NCBI GenBank assembly: GCA_023515745.1 | Contig: JALECJ010000255.1 | Span: 1,436,001-1,500,000 of the forward strand | Length of the DNA stretch: 64,000 bases | From: Amoeboaphelidium protococcarum | Lineage: Eukaryota; Aphelidiomycota; Aphelidea | Reading direction: 5' to 3' | Shown here: one piece after another, positions 45,920 to 57,113 of the stretch | Numbering within the stretch: position 1 is the stretch's first letter | Layout: each line of letters starts with the position of its first letter | Made by a program: the position numbers and the translations under genes | The notes under the pieces: model-generated | Seen by the model: the letters and a program-made list of their open reading frames with translations, nothing else | The model's database searches: none | What the model was told of the DNA's origin: nothing

Positions 45920-48004
45920 TCACATGTTCTATTTCTGTTTAATCTAAAGGAGTATTTCATCGTAAACGTCAACATACACTGTTCTGTTGTGATCAGCGAA
46001 AAACTTGATGCGCTTCAATAGATCCAACAGATCATCCTTCACGTCAGCCAAGCCTTATCTGACCAACACGTCGTCTGAGAGAAGAACGCCACCAGACTTG
46101 AGATACTCCAAAATGATGTTTTATACACGTGCAAACAGAGCAACATAAAGATGACTATCTGGATACAAAGATTTATCAATTAAGTTGGACATTTAGGTGG
46201 ACTCAACTTCAGAGAACTGCCGACCGCAAATCTTGGAAGCTTCATGTACACAGAAATCCGTCAGTTACACCATTTTTGTATCCTATTCATTTAGTAGTTA
46301 CTTGAGATGCTATTTAATTTCTTTGATGTGAAAGTTGTTACATCGCGACCCGGCGTACTGCTTAACAATTAGCAAGATTGTAGACACTACAACCAAATCT
46401 TGCCAATCATCGTGATACTTTTTCAGACGACCAACATCAAGTTTAAATGTCTCCGGTAGAGACGACTACACGGCTTATTACGTGTCTGAAAAGTCTTTGA
46501 TCAAATCTATGAGCGCATTGTAATACACAGCGGAAGCATCAGCACCATCTTTTTACATGGCAGAAGCATATGGCCTTAACCAGGCAACAGTATTCTTTAC
46601 AGAACCGCTTCTATTCTTTAGAGACATTTTGAAGCAAAGCCTCTCATAATTCACCGCTTCTTGAACAACATATGGCCGCAGTCGACGGAGTTAATCATTA
46701 GCCAAGTCAATCTTCATCTTTTCCAAAATCTCAAAAGCTTGACGTAAAGCGCTGATTAGATCTCCACATTTGAAAGTCTGCACCATATTCTCAACCAGTA
46801 TATCTCTAATAGGCGCACAATGTGATTTTAGTAGGTCAGCGATATAAGCAATGAATTTTGCAGCATCAAAAACTCCCCTCTGTAATTACTGATCAATTAA
46901 CGACACATCAATATTTTGCTCTAGTGAACGCTTGTAATCATCATTCGCCACAATATCGAGGAGAATTGCCTTAATCTCATGAAGTAGCACTGGGATCTTC
47001 TTGAAAGTCTTTCTAGAAGAGTCTTGATCAATTTCCAACTTGAGCTACGACCAAAATGCCAGAGATTGCTATTTCAGTCTAGTAGCTCTATCGCCATTGT
47101 AATTCGGTCTAAACTCGAGATTTTCATCAAATAACATATCGTGTCGCAACTGGAGGTTACTCGAGATGGACTCCAAATTCAACTCTCGCATAGAATTCTT
47201 TGTTATAGGAGGAAGATTGGTTCCAAACACGGCGGCGAGATTAAATAGATAATCTTTAACTTTAGACTAATCTTGTTATTAAATGTCCAGTATCTAGTTG
47301 GTACTGATTGATCGTTTGAGAGCGGACGAGTTCTCATGAGATGAGCCAGCACCAAACTTTGCCAAATCATTAGCACTCAGGGCCTTTTTCAATTGTAATT
47401 ATTTACGCAATCTTTATATAGTTGCCAATTTCTGAGCCCTTTGCACCTAAAAACTGCTTCTGCTCACTATCCCTTCAATAATGATTTTACGCCTGAGATT
47501 AGCGAGTTCGTGATCAAGTTGTATTTTAGCACTCAGCTGTACCGAGAATTGACTCTTGGTCAAGTATTACGAACTTTGGCGTAGCTAAACTTATGCCGCC
47601 TTCTATCTTAATCTATATTAAGTTCTGAGCAGTTACTTTTATTTCCTTTGATAAGCAGCATCAATCTTTGCAATTACAGTCTGCAAAGAAATTTTAGATG
47701 GTGCAGAGCTGTGCATTGAATCGAGCTTTCGCAGTCGACGCTTTCTTACCGGACTCGGAGGAGGCATATAGTCGATCATGAAAGCCAACGATGCAGGACC
47801 ATGTGCAATTAAAACTCCAGCTGATGGCGACCAAAGTTGCTTATTAATGGCAGATAAACTTTGATTCTTCTGATTTAAAGTCTACAACCTCGGAGACACG
47901 GATAATCCTTGGAATCTAGATTTAAATTCCTGATTAACATTCCGATGATCAGTATTGAGTTTCTATTGCGCTGGTTGAGGATCGTAATTAGAGCTTGAAT
48001 CCAT
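45920..48004 (-). CDS. TCP11/SOK1 family protein
   Basis: 694 residues. Signature of the T-complex 11 family in the centre: SHCAPIRDILVENMVQTFKC (family HCAPMRDE.V) followed by LISALRQAFEILEKMKIDLA and NDQLRRLRPYVVQEAVNYER (family MKMDMANFTIQSLRPYLQEHSVQYER). Yeast SOK1 is a high-copy suppressor in the cAMP-PKA pathway; mammalian TCP11 acts in sperm. Biochemical function is not known. The N-terminal third is Gln/Arg-rich and probably coiled, with many TAA/TAG codons. It is divergent from RNR (48463), sharing a 460-bp promoter region. Confidence 0.85.
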
Positions 48005-48462
48005 TTTGACAATTCTGATTAAATATGCGATAAGAAAATCAAGGCGGTTGAGATATCAAAGGAGAGGTATTACTTATTATGATTGGTTTATTATAGTACA
48101 TCGTGAAGCCATGACGACGACGATCAGATGCAACACACGTTTCAGAATTATAGAGGGAGTTTCCCTTTCTGGAATGTTTAACTAAACATTAAAGTCAATA
48201 GACTTCTATTTAAGCCTCAAACAATTAATCTTTCCGATTTTGAGCAGATCTCGGCCCGTCTGCGGCATACAACATATATCATTTAGGCAACTATTATCAT
48301 CTGAAACCGTTTCACCGCTTTGCATTTTGACGAACAACTTGCTCGACTCGCGTTGCAACTCCTCTTTTCTCTTCATTACGTAATACTGGAATCACATTTA
48401 AATCCGCACATACAACACCGTTATTATTAAAGTGAGCCCCATATTGCTCTGTTATGCCCCAT
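48005..48462. promoter_or_regulatory. Divergent promoter region of TCP11-like gene and RNR large subunit
   Basis: 458 bp between two oppositely directed starts. No MluI box (ACGCGT) was found here although RNR is cell-cycle regulated in fungi. A TTACGTAAT palindrome lies near 48376-48384. No gene seen. Confidence 0.4.
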
Positions 48463-50961
48463 ATGTATGTCCTAAAAAGAGGTAAGAATTAAATCCATCA
48501 CTCATCATTGTCATTGCCAATATCATTGAAAATTTCCGTGTAGATGGGCGCACTGAAAATGTGCTCTTTGATAAAATTACCTCTCGTATCAGCAAATTGT
48601 GTTATGGTTTGAACACAAACTTTGTTGAGCCTGTTGAAGTTACTTAGAAGGTATGTAGTATACGTTTTACTTCAAATATCTCATGATGTTTTGTAGGTTA
48701 TCAATGGTGTTTACAGCGGTGTCACTACTGTCGAACTGGACAACCTGGCTGCTGAAACTGCTGCGTGTTTGACCGTAAAACATCCTGATTATGCTATCCT
48801 TGCTGCGCGCATCGCTGTGTCTAATTTGCACAAAGAAACCAAGAAGATGTTCTCTCAAGTTGTTGAGGATCTGTACACTTATATCAATCCAAAGAATGGC
48901 AAGCCAGCTCCTATGATTAGTGAAGAAACGTATGCTATCATCATGGAGAATGCAGAACGTCTGAACTCTGCCATCATTTACGACCGTGACTTTAACTACA
49001 ACTTTTTTGGTTTCAAGACTCTGGAGAGAAGCTACTTGCTCCGCATTAATGGAAAGGTTGCCGAGCGTCCTTAGCACATGTTGATGAGAGTCTCTATCGG
49101 TATACATGGTAGAGATATCGAGTCTGCTATCGAGACATACAATCTGATGAGCGAAAAGTTCTTCACCCATGCAAGTCCTACTCTATTTAACGCTGGTACT
49201 CCTCGTCCTCAATTGTCTAGCTGTTTCTTGCTCACAATGTCTGATGATTCCATCGAGGGAATATATGATACCCTTAAGACCTGCGCTATGATCAGTAAGA
49301 GTGCTGGTGGTATCGGTCTTAATGTTCACTGTATCAGAGCTGCTGGCTCGTACATTGGTGGAACTAATGGATACTCCAACGGACTGGTCCCAATGTTGCG
49401 CGTCTACAACAACACTGCTCGATACGTTGATCAAGGTGGAAACAAGCGTCCTGGTGCTTTTGCAATGTACCTGGAGCCTTGGCATGCAGATGTGTTTGAC
49501 TTTTTGGACCTGAAGAAGAATACTGGAAAGGAAGAGAATCGTGCTCGTGATTTGTTTTATGCTCTCTGGATTCCAGATTTGTTCATGAAAAGAGTTGAAA
49601 ACAATGAAGACTGGAGTCTTTTCTGTCCAAACGAAGCTCGTGGTCTGGCTGATTGCTATGGTGAAAAGTTTGAACAGCTTTACATGCAGTACGAAAAGCA
49701 GGGAATCGCTCGTAAGACTGTCAAGGCGCAGAAGCTGTGGTATGCAATTATGGAGTCGCAAGTTGAGACTGGTACTCCTTACATGCTGTACAAGGATGCT
49801 TGTAATGAGAAGAGTAACTAGAAGAATTTAGGCACCATCAAGTGCAGTAATTTGTGCACTGAGATTGTTGAATACAGTGCTCCAGATGAGGTTGCTGTCT
49901 GTAATTTGGCCTCTTTGTCTCTGCCAAACTTTGTTGAGAAGAAGAGCTTCAACTTTGAGAAGCTTCGTCAAGTGACCAAAGTCGTAACTAAGAATTTGAA
50001 CAAGATTATCGACATTAATTACTACCCTGTTGAAGCTGCAAGACGCTCAAACATGAGACATCGACCTATAGGATTGGGCGTTCAAGGTCTTGCTGATGCT
50101 TTTATCTTGATGCGCTTCCCATTTGATTCTCCTGAAGCTCGTCAACTGAATCGTGACATCTTTGAGACCATTTACTATTCTGCATTGGAGGCTAGTTGTG
50201 AACTGGCTGAGAGAGATGGTCCTTATGAGACTTATTCTGGATCGCCTGCTAGTTAAGGCATTCTGCAATATGACATGTGGAATGTCACTCCTTCTGACCG
50301 CTGGAACTGGGCAGAGTTGAAGGCTAAGATTGCTAAGCATGGTGTGCGTAATAGTCTATTGGTTGCACCGATGCCAACTGCTTCCACCTCTTAGATTCTG
50401 GGAAATAATGAGTGCTTCGAGCCGTACACCTCCAATATCTATGTGCGCCGTGTCCTCTCTGGCGAGTTTTAGATTGTCAATCCTCATTTGCTGAAGGATC
50501 TGACTGACATGGGACTATGGAATGATTCGATGAAGAACAGAATCATTGCTGATAGTGGCAGTATTTAGCGTATCCGTGGTATTCCTGATGATATTAAGGA
50601 GCTGTACAAGACCACCTGGGAGATTTCCTAAAAGATCATCATTGATATGGCTGCTGACCGTGGTGCTTTCATTGACCAGTCTCAGTCGTTGAACATTCAC
50701 ATTGCTGAGCCTAATTTTGGCAAGTTGACGAGCATGCACTTTTACGGTTGGAAGAAGGGATTGAAGACTGGTATGTATTACTTGAGAAGTCGTCCAGCAG
50801 TTGATGCTATCAAATTCACTGTGGATTAGAATGCGCTGAAGGAGGAGAATGATGAATACGAGTCCAGTATCTCTGGTGAGAGTGATGAAGTTGCCAAGAA
50901 CTTGGCCGCTCTGACGTGCTCTATCAACAACAAGGATGATTGCATGATGTGTTCCGGCTGA
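48463..50961 (+). CDS. RNR1: Ribonucleoside-diphosphate reductase large subunit (R1)
   Basis: Class Ia ribonucleotide reductase alpha chain, 796 residues, making dNDPs. Exons 48463..48481, 48544..48650 and 48697..50961; introns of 62 and 46 nt. The first splice rebuilds [18 protein letters not shown] (human MHVIKRDGRQERVMFDKI). Seen: the redox and catalytic Cys contexts LSSCFLLTM and [10 protein letters not shown] (Asn-Cys-Glu triad), radical-transfer tyrosines in [10 protein letters not shown], and the C-terminal CMMCSG thiol pair. The N-terminal ATP cone is present. TAG/TAA occur where homologues have Gln: ERPQHML (49072), QKNLGT (49819), SQGILQYDM (TAA 50254), SQILGNNE (50392), EFQIVNPH (50470), ISQKI (TAA 50629). 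This gene is the best single proof of the code. Stop TGA 50959-50961. Confidence 0.97.
48482..48543 (+). other. RNR1 intron 1
   Basis: 62 nt, GTAAGA donor and CGTGTAG acceptor. It interrupts the Asp codon of KRDGR. Confidence 0.85.
48651..48696 (+). other. RNR1 intron 2
   Basis: 46 nt, GTATGT donor and TTTTGTAG acceptor, between Lys and Val of [11 protein letters not shown]. Confidence 0.9.
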
Positions 50962-51181
50962 GAGAATGTATATTTGATGATGCTTTGTATTATTGATGGA
51001 CTTAAGAATGTGTGTGTGTACTATGCCGTGTGAATAGTTGTTTAAGTGTGTGAAATAAAAGTTTTATGACTCAGCGCGCCGCTTTGTTTTTCTCCCTCTT
51101 TCTCTTTGTCATTGTTACAATTTTATTCTTCAATCACTAAACACGTTCTCATTAAATCAAAGTGTTAAAGCAAGTATAAAC

Positions 51182-51737
51182 ATGCCTAGAAATATATTAA
51201 TTTGTATTGATGGAAGTAGCTCTGCTAATTACGCATTCAGATGGGGTGCAGAGAACTTTTTGCGGCCAGACGATCACATTTGGCTCTTGCATGCCACGCG
51301 CGACTACAAGAGTCTGGACCTGCCTATTCCAACCAGTGATATGCAGCAGAAGAAGGGTAAGTTGTTGTCAATATTATCATTAATTTATGATATGTATCAT
51401 CTCAATTTTTTTCTATTTATAACACTGTGTAGAATGGTCATAAGAAGCTATCCACGAGTATGAGTAGAAGGTGCAAGAGTCTGCCAAGTAGTTAGTATCT
51501 CAGTACACTAATCGACTGATTGCGGACAAGATGAAGTGTGAGGCTGTAATTGTTAAAGGGGATCCTCGACAAGTCATTCTGGAGTACATTGACAAGTTTA
51601 AGCCGGCGGCGACCGTGATGGGTAGCCGTGGACTTGGTCTTATTAAAAGATCCTTACTGGGCAGTGTCAGTGACTACATTCTACACAATAGTGATTTCCC
51701 CGTGATTATTGTGCGTGAGAACAACAATGATAAATGA
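51182..51737 (+). CDS. Universal stress protein (UspA fold)
   Basis: 159 residues in two exons (51182..51356, 51433..51737) with a 76-nt intron (GTAAGT...TGTGTAG) that joins MQQKKE to WSQEAIHEYE. It starts MPRNILICIDGSSSANYAFR and has the ATP-binding signature G-x2-G-x9-G(S/T) as GSRGLGLIKRSLLGSVSDYI, then the terminal strand FPVIIVRE. This is an ATP-binding type USP as in fungi and plants. Cytosolic, no signal peptide. It is expressed from its own pyrimidine-rich promoter 220 bp after RNR1. Confidence 0.92.
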
Positions 51738-51925
51738 TATAATGATAGTTTGTTGGCTATTGCAGTATATATTATGAATTTGAATGTAGAATAAAAATGG
51801 TATTTTGAATTTTCAAGGGACTATTGATACCTATAGCTATAAAGTGTGGTTTAATCACATAGAACAAAAAGTTAAAGAAATTGAATGCCAACTACTCTAC
51901 AATCATTGTGATAATCACGCATAGT

Positions 51926-53486
51926 TCATGGATAAGACTCACTATATATCTTCTATACGGCGTCTTTAAAGCGTAGGAAATTAACTTCGGTCATACCACG
52001 CTTAACTCCATTCTATAGCGATCGTCTCTATTTCGCCAATGGATTAGAACTTTACAGCAATTACTATTACTACTGCAAATAAAGTTATTACTTTGTGAAA
52101 GAGCCACTATTTCTTTATGGAAATGCACTAGGCGGAGACATCATTGTGTGACCAACAGCAGCAGATGCAGATGCGGAACTACCCAGCATATTGTGCTTAA
52201 TCAGAGCCACCAAGACTAGCGATTGAGTGAGTTATCGCAAATGCAAAGTCATTCCAGCCTATTGCATAGTGGCCTGACATGACGCGTCTTTAGGGAATGG
52301 AATATCAGCACCATTACCATGTACATGCAGGGAGGAAACTTGTTCAGTGTTATCAAAACTTTTATCCAGTTGTTAGCTTGTTGCAGACTGCCCAGATAAA
52401 AAAGTATTGTGCGCCGCCAAGTCTTTATTATTCTAGTCGGAAATAGAACCATCCCTGGATTTACTTTATTATTGATTCTCACTATTACCGGCAAAATCTT
52501 GTTTGAATTCAGAAGAGGCTTTACTACCAACTGGATCTAACACTGAATTATTGGTTCCTTGAATGCTTTACTGTAGTGCAGGCAAAGACTACTACTTACT
52601 TCCGTAGATAAAGGATACATCAAAGACCACGTCAATCATATCAGAACATATCTCAAAAGTCTGCATATCTACAGGTGAACTGTCAGTGGCAATATACAAT
52701 TTGGACACTATGTCAAACACGAAAGCCTTCTCAATACCAGAATTGGCACATAGAACATTGAGCAGATTCTCAAGAGCAGGAAATTCGGGCAGTAATTTTT
52801 ATGCCACTTTACTCATAGCTTCGTACACTGAGTGATCATAGATGCTGGTGAGATAGAAATTGAGCTGAATAAACTAATCCAAACCAGTATCTGTCAGTTC
52901 ATCCACTAGTCGCTACTAAATATCTCGCTGTGTCTCCAGTTTATGGTCTTCCGATAGAGCATCCACTTTATGAATAAATATTTCAAAAGATACTCTGCTA
53001 TTCAACTAATTAACACTCGTAATTATCATGAATAATCTAGCCAGTGCTTCCAAATAATCATCTTGAGCATCAATGACAAACACTAGGGAAATGAACGGCC
53101 CATGGAAGATCTGAAGACTTCTATCTTCAAGCACAGATTCAAATGCCTCTATAGACGCTGGAAAGTCCCACAATTCAAAATCTTTAAAGCAAGACCAAGA
53201 CATTATACTATCCACAGCACCACCACTAATACCACCAAAATTCTATACATCCAAGTGCACTGGTGACGCTTACTATATAGAACGCGTGAGTGTGGCCGTT
53301 GACTCCAGAAATAGTGTCTCATTGGGTGACATTTTATGGAACACAACTTTCTGAATTGAGCTCTTTCCACTCCTACACACAGCCAGTCAGTCAGTCATTC
53401 ATTCAAGCATAAAAAGGTTAAAATAAATTAACAATGTCTAAGTCTTACCGAGAGAGTCCCATAAATATAAGCTTTGGTTTAATCAT
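51926..53486 (-). CDS. RRAGC: Rag GTPase of the RagC/RagD (Gtr2) type
   Basis: Half of the Rag heterodimer that recruits TORC1 to the lysosome/vacuole when amino acids are present. 494 residues in two exons (53486..53449, 53372..51926) with a 76-nt intron inside the P-loop: [20 protein letters not shown]. RagC hallmarks follow: [24 protein letters not shown] in place of [42 protein letters not shown] (the HKVD G4 motif), [18 protein letters not shown] and [20 protein letters not shown] with [10 protein letters not shown] Gln/Ser/Asn-rich insert of more than 100 residues sits inside the C-terminal roadblock part, making it longer than human RagC (399). Its partner RagA is not in this window. 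Confidence 0.93.
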
Positions 53487-53847
53487 ATCCAAGTTGTTGC
53501 GTTATAAAGAGAGACTCAGCGTTGAAATGATAAAGAAGAAATACCTATGATGTAAGCTTACGGCGATTGTATCAATTTGCAACAACGATTCAGTGCACAA
53601 GAGCTTAAGTTTAATGGGCGGATGACAGAAGTGGGTCAGGTAGGTAGAGAGTACTGTACTCAGAGACGTATAAAGACGCGGCCAGCTGTGAAGCGATGAC
53701 TGGGCAGTAATGACAGACAGAACATTTGGCGCGTGCTGATGATGCGATGATCGTCACTCGGTTGCTGCAAGTGCACAGCTTCGAGATAAGTATATATTTT
53801 GTGATTATATGATTTCTCTACGCGATTTAATCTAAGGAAGATATTCT
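53487..53847. promoter_or_regulatory. Divergent promoter region of RagC and histidine kinase genes
   Basis: About 360 bp between opposite starts. AT-rich near the histidine kinase ATG. No specific site recognised. Confidence 0.4.
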
Positions 53848-55734
53848 ATGGGACTCGCTGTACTTAAGGACGATGTGTTGTGTCTGTATCGACCTGGCGA
53901 TATACTTCATTTGAAGCCTTTTCACTATTTGCTGCAAGATTATGCAACTAGAAATAATGATGCTTTGAACAGTTTGCGTGTCCTACCTTTGAAATGTTTG
54001 AACTCTGAGCTTGCATAACGCGTTAAGCTTTTGTCACTTGATGGACGTCGTTGGTTGATCCTTTAGTTGATGTATATTGCTAATTTATAAGACATGAATT
54101 AATTTTGTTATAGTATCGCTGAGGTGGAACATCCTCTTGAGATGGATATGCTGATCAACTGTTATCCCCAACCGATGTTTGTTTTCAATGACAATCTTGA
54201 GCTATTGGCTGGTAATGACGCGCTCATTAATTCATTATAATCACCTTTGTCAGAACTTTGTGGTTATGGTTGGATCACCTTCTTCCATGTAGATCTCTAA
54301 CTGATTTAAATATAATGGTAGCTCAAATCGTAATATCCAAGCTCTTGGTGTCTCATGTTTGCAGTTTGTCCCAATAGTGATAGTAAGTGGTTCGAAATCA
54401 GTCTTGGGCAGAAGGCTTTGACAAATACAGATGATACTTTGTACGTTGGCTTACTGACTGACATTACAGAAGCTGTCGTGATGCGCCGGCAGTTGGACTA
54501 AGCAACTGAAGCGATGCAGCATGCAATTAAGTAGGAACAATATGCAACCAGAGCGCGTAATAATCTATTTGCTTCACTGAGTCATGAGATAAGAACTCCG
54601 TTGAATGGTATAATTGGAATGTCATCTCTTCTTTATGATTCTGATTTGGATGCTGAACAGAAACATCTCCTTAATAATATCATTCGCTGTGGTCAAGATC
54701 TTCTGGTGCTAGTAGACGATGTTCTCTAAATGGTCAAAATTGACTCGGAGAAGGAACTTTATGGGAATGTTTTATTGTAGGAATCTGTGTTTGATCTCTT
54801 TAAAACTGTGCAAGATGTTATTTAGATATTTCGCCTAAAGATTCAAGAAAAGGAGCTTGATGTCTCTGTTGTCAAAGACATTCCTCCCGGTCATATGGAC
54901 ATTAGCAAAGATTTGTGGATTAAGGCTGACATTGCTCGCGTTAGACAGATGATGGTAAATCTCATGTCAAATGCTGTGAAGTTCACCGATGAAGGTGGTA
55001 TTGAAGTCCATGTCCAGGCTCGTAAAGAGCAATAGTTCAAGGACTCGTCTGAAGTTAAAGTAACCGTGACTTTTGTCGACACTGGCATTGGAATTGACAA
55101 GAGTGAAATTCCTCTTCTGGATAAGCCATTTTTTAGATGTGAAAGTTCGCGACATTTGAAAGAAGGTAGCGGTATTGGATTGCCAATTGTCAGTAGACTT
55201 GCTTAAGCGATGGGTGGACAATTGGTGATAGATTCTACTCCAGGCAGGGGTACCTCTGCAGCTGTATCCTTTCGAGCCCAGTTTGTCCCATCTGATGAAG
55301 TTGCAGTGTTTAAGACTACATTGAAGTCTGTCCCTGTGGAATAGTTGAGATTGAAATTGAAAGATAAAAAGATTCTTATTGTGGAAGATAATAAGATCAA
55401 CTAGCAAGTTTTGCTGAAGATGTTGAGAAAATTGGACGTGGTGCCAGATGTTGCAGCTGACGGAGAGTCTGCTTTAAAAATGTCGCAGCATGGAAATTAT
55501 GATTCAATCTTTATGGACATTTAATTGCCTGACATGAATGGCGATGAAGTGACGCGTCAGATAAGAACTGTCGAGTTCAAAGAAGGCACCGGTAATCGTA
55601 CCTATATTGTAGGTGTTAGTGCTTACGCGTTGATTGATGATGCTGCCAAGTACATGGACAGTGGAATGGACGATTACATCACGAAACCATTTACTTTAGA
55701 GGGATTATTCAGAGTTCTTTCAAACTACAAATGA
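53848..55734 (+). CDS. Hybrid sensor histidine kinase (cytosolic, PAS-like N-terminus)
   Basis: 628 residues, no intron and no transmembrane helix. An N-terminal region with a PAS-like stretch (about 110-225: PMFVFNDNLELLAGNDALIN ... YVGLLTDITEAVVMRRQL) leads through a coiled coil into the H box FASLSHEIRTPLNGIIGMSS (phospho-His about residue 246). The ATPase domain follows with N box NLMSNAVKFTDEG, G1 DTGIGIDKSEIPLL and G2 GSGIGLPIVSRLAQAMGG. A receiver domain from about 508 has EDNKINQQVLLKM, phospho-acceptor Asp in SIFMDIQLPDMNGDEVTRQI, and TKPF. A downstream HPt partner is expected (as Ypd1 in fungi) but is not here. Hybrid kinases of this type are common in fungi and amoebae. Confidence 0.93.
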
Positions 55735-55894
55735 TTGATACTATTGCTACTGACTGCCCATTTATTCTCTAGTATTTTCAGTAATTAATGAATTTAATAG
55801 AAGTGATTTTGCTGCTTATCGAAACAATTGTACCATGTAAGATCTTGAATTGAATTTAAGGGTAGCAAGAGCGACCGAGTGTTTAGAGGCGACA

Positions 55895-55934
<40 letters not shown>

Positions 55935-56027
55935 GTAAAAAGACTTTTTTAATCTTTACTCTATCAGTGATTCTGAATTTCGCTAACCAATTCTTATAAT
56001 ATCAACTCATATTTTTGGACCATTAAT
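55735..56027. other. Intergenic region with (CT)16 microsatellite
   Basis: The spacer between the histidine kinase and LUC7 holds an uninterrupted CT repeat of 32 nt at about 55899-55930. Confidence 0.8.
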
Positions 56028-57050
56028 ATGACAGAGTACGCGCGTAAGTTGCTGGATACTCTTATGGGAGTGGACAGGGATGATCCTGTGATTCGGAAGC
56101 GTCATTTTAGTGAAGAGGCCATATGCAAGCATTACCTGGTAGCGTTCTGTCCGCACGACATGTTCATCAATACAAAAAGTGATTTGGGATACTGTACCAA
56201 GGTTCACGATGAAAGATTACGGAAAGAGTTCTAATAGTACGTGGAGTAAGCCAAGTAGAATCGCGACTTTAAGACTGAGGGTCCAGATGGGAGATCGCTG
56301 TACGCCAGTTAGATTATGGCCTTCCAGAAAGAGTATGAGACTTCCTTCTTTTACTATGTCCGAGATATCTTGAGAGATATGGAGCGAAAGCTTAAGCGTG
56401 GACAGGAGAGGCTGAATGCTGTCGGTGATGAAGATGCTAATAGATAGTTGATGATGGCACGGGAGGAGAGGCACGAGCGAATAATCATTGCCGAGTTCTA
56501 GATTTAGTAATTGTAGAATAAAGTTGAATAGCTTGGCGACCAAGGTTTGGTGGAAGAAGCGAAAGCAGCTGATAATGAAGCTGAAGAGTTAATGCTTGTA
56601 TTGCACGCCCTCAGAGCTGAAGAAGCCAAAGATAAGAAAATGGATGTTTGCGAAGTCTGTGGAGCGTTACTGGTATAGAATGACGCGCCAGAGCGGATAT
56701 AAGCGCATAATTAAGGCAAGTAGCATTTAGGATTTATGAAATTGCGAGAATCTTATGACAGTCTGAGAGGTAAATATGATGCTGAGCGGCGGTAGAGATA
56801 TGAGAGACTTGAAAGGGAGAGGTAGCAACAAAATCAACAACATTAACAATATGGCCGGCGACCATCACATAACTATTAAAGGCGTCATGGTGGTGAATAT
56901 AGAGACGGGTATGGTTATAATCAGCAGGCTGGTGGTGGATACTCTTAACAATATGCAAATGGATATGGGAACTAAGCGCGAGTTTAGCAATACCCTCAAC
57001 ACGGCTACTAACAGTAACAATAATTCGCTGAATAATACTAGTATTATTGA
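56028..57050 (+). CDS. LUC7: U1 snRNP-associated LUC7 family splicing factor
   Basis: 340 residues. LUC7 proteins stabilise U1 snRNA on 5' splice sites. It shows the first (CCCH-type) zinc finger CKHYLVAFCPHDMFINTKSD with YCTKVHDE, a long coiled-coil (KEYETSFFYYVRDILRDMER onward), and the second (C2H2) finger CEVCGALLVQNDAPERI...H...GKQHLGFMKLR. In place of the usual RS tail it ends in a Gln/Tyr/Gly-rich low-complexity tail, much of it encoded by TAA/TAG mixed with CAA/CAG. It converges on ureD, whose stop is 64 bp beyond its own. Confidence 0.92.
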
Positions 57051-57113
57051 ACTTGTATATTAAGAAAACATTCATGCATACATAACTTGTAGTTCTATCT
57101 ATAAACAGTTTTT

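Noticed and set aside
48667-49170. 167-codon frame on the minus strand opposite RNR1, and a 192-codon one at 49183-49761
   Set aside because: Exactly antisense to strongly conserved RNR1 sequence; long antisense frames are expected when only TGA stops translation.
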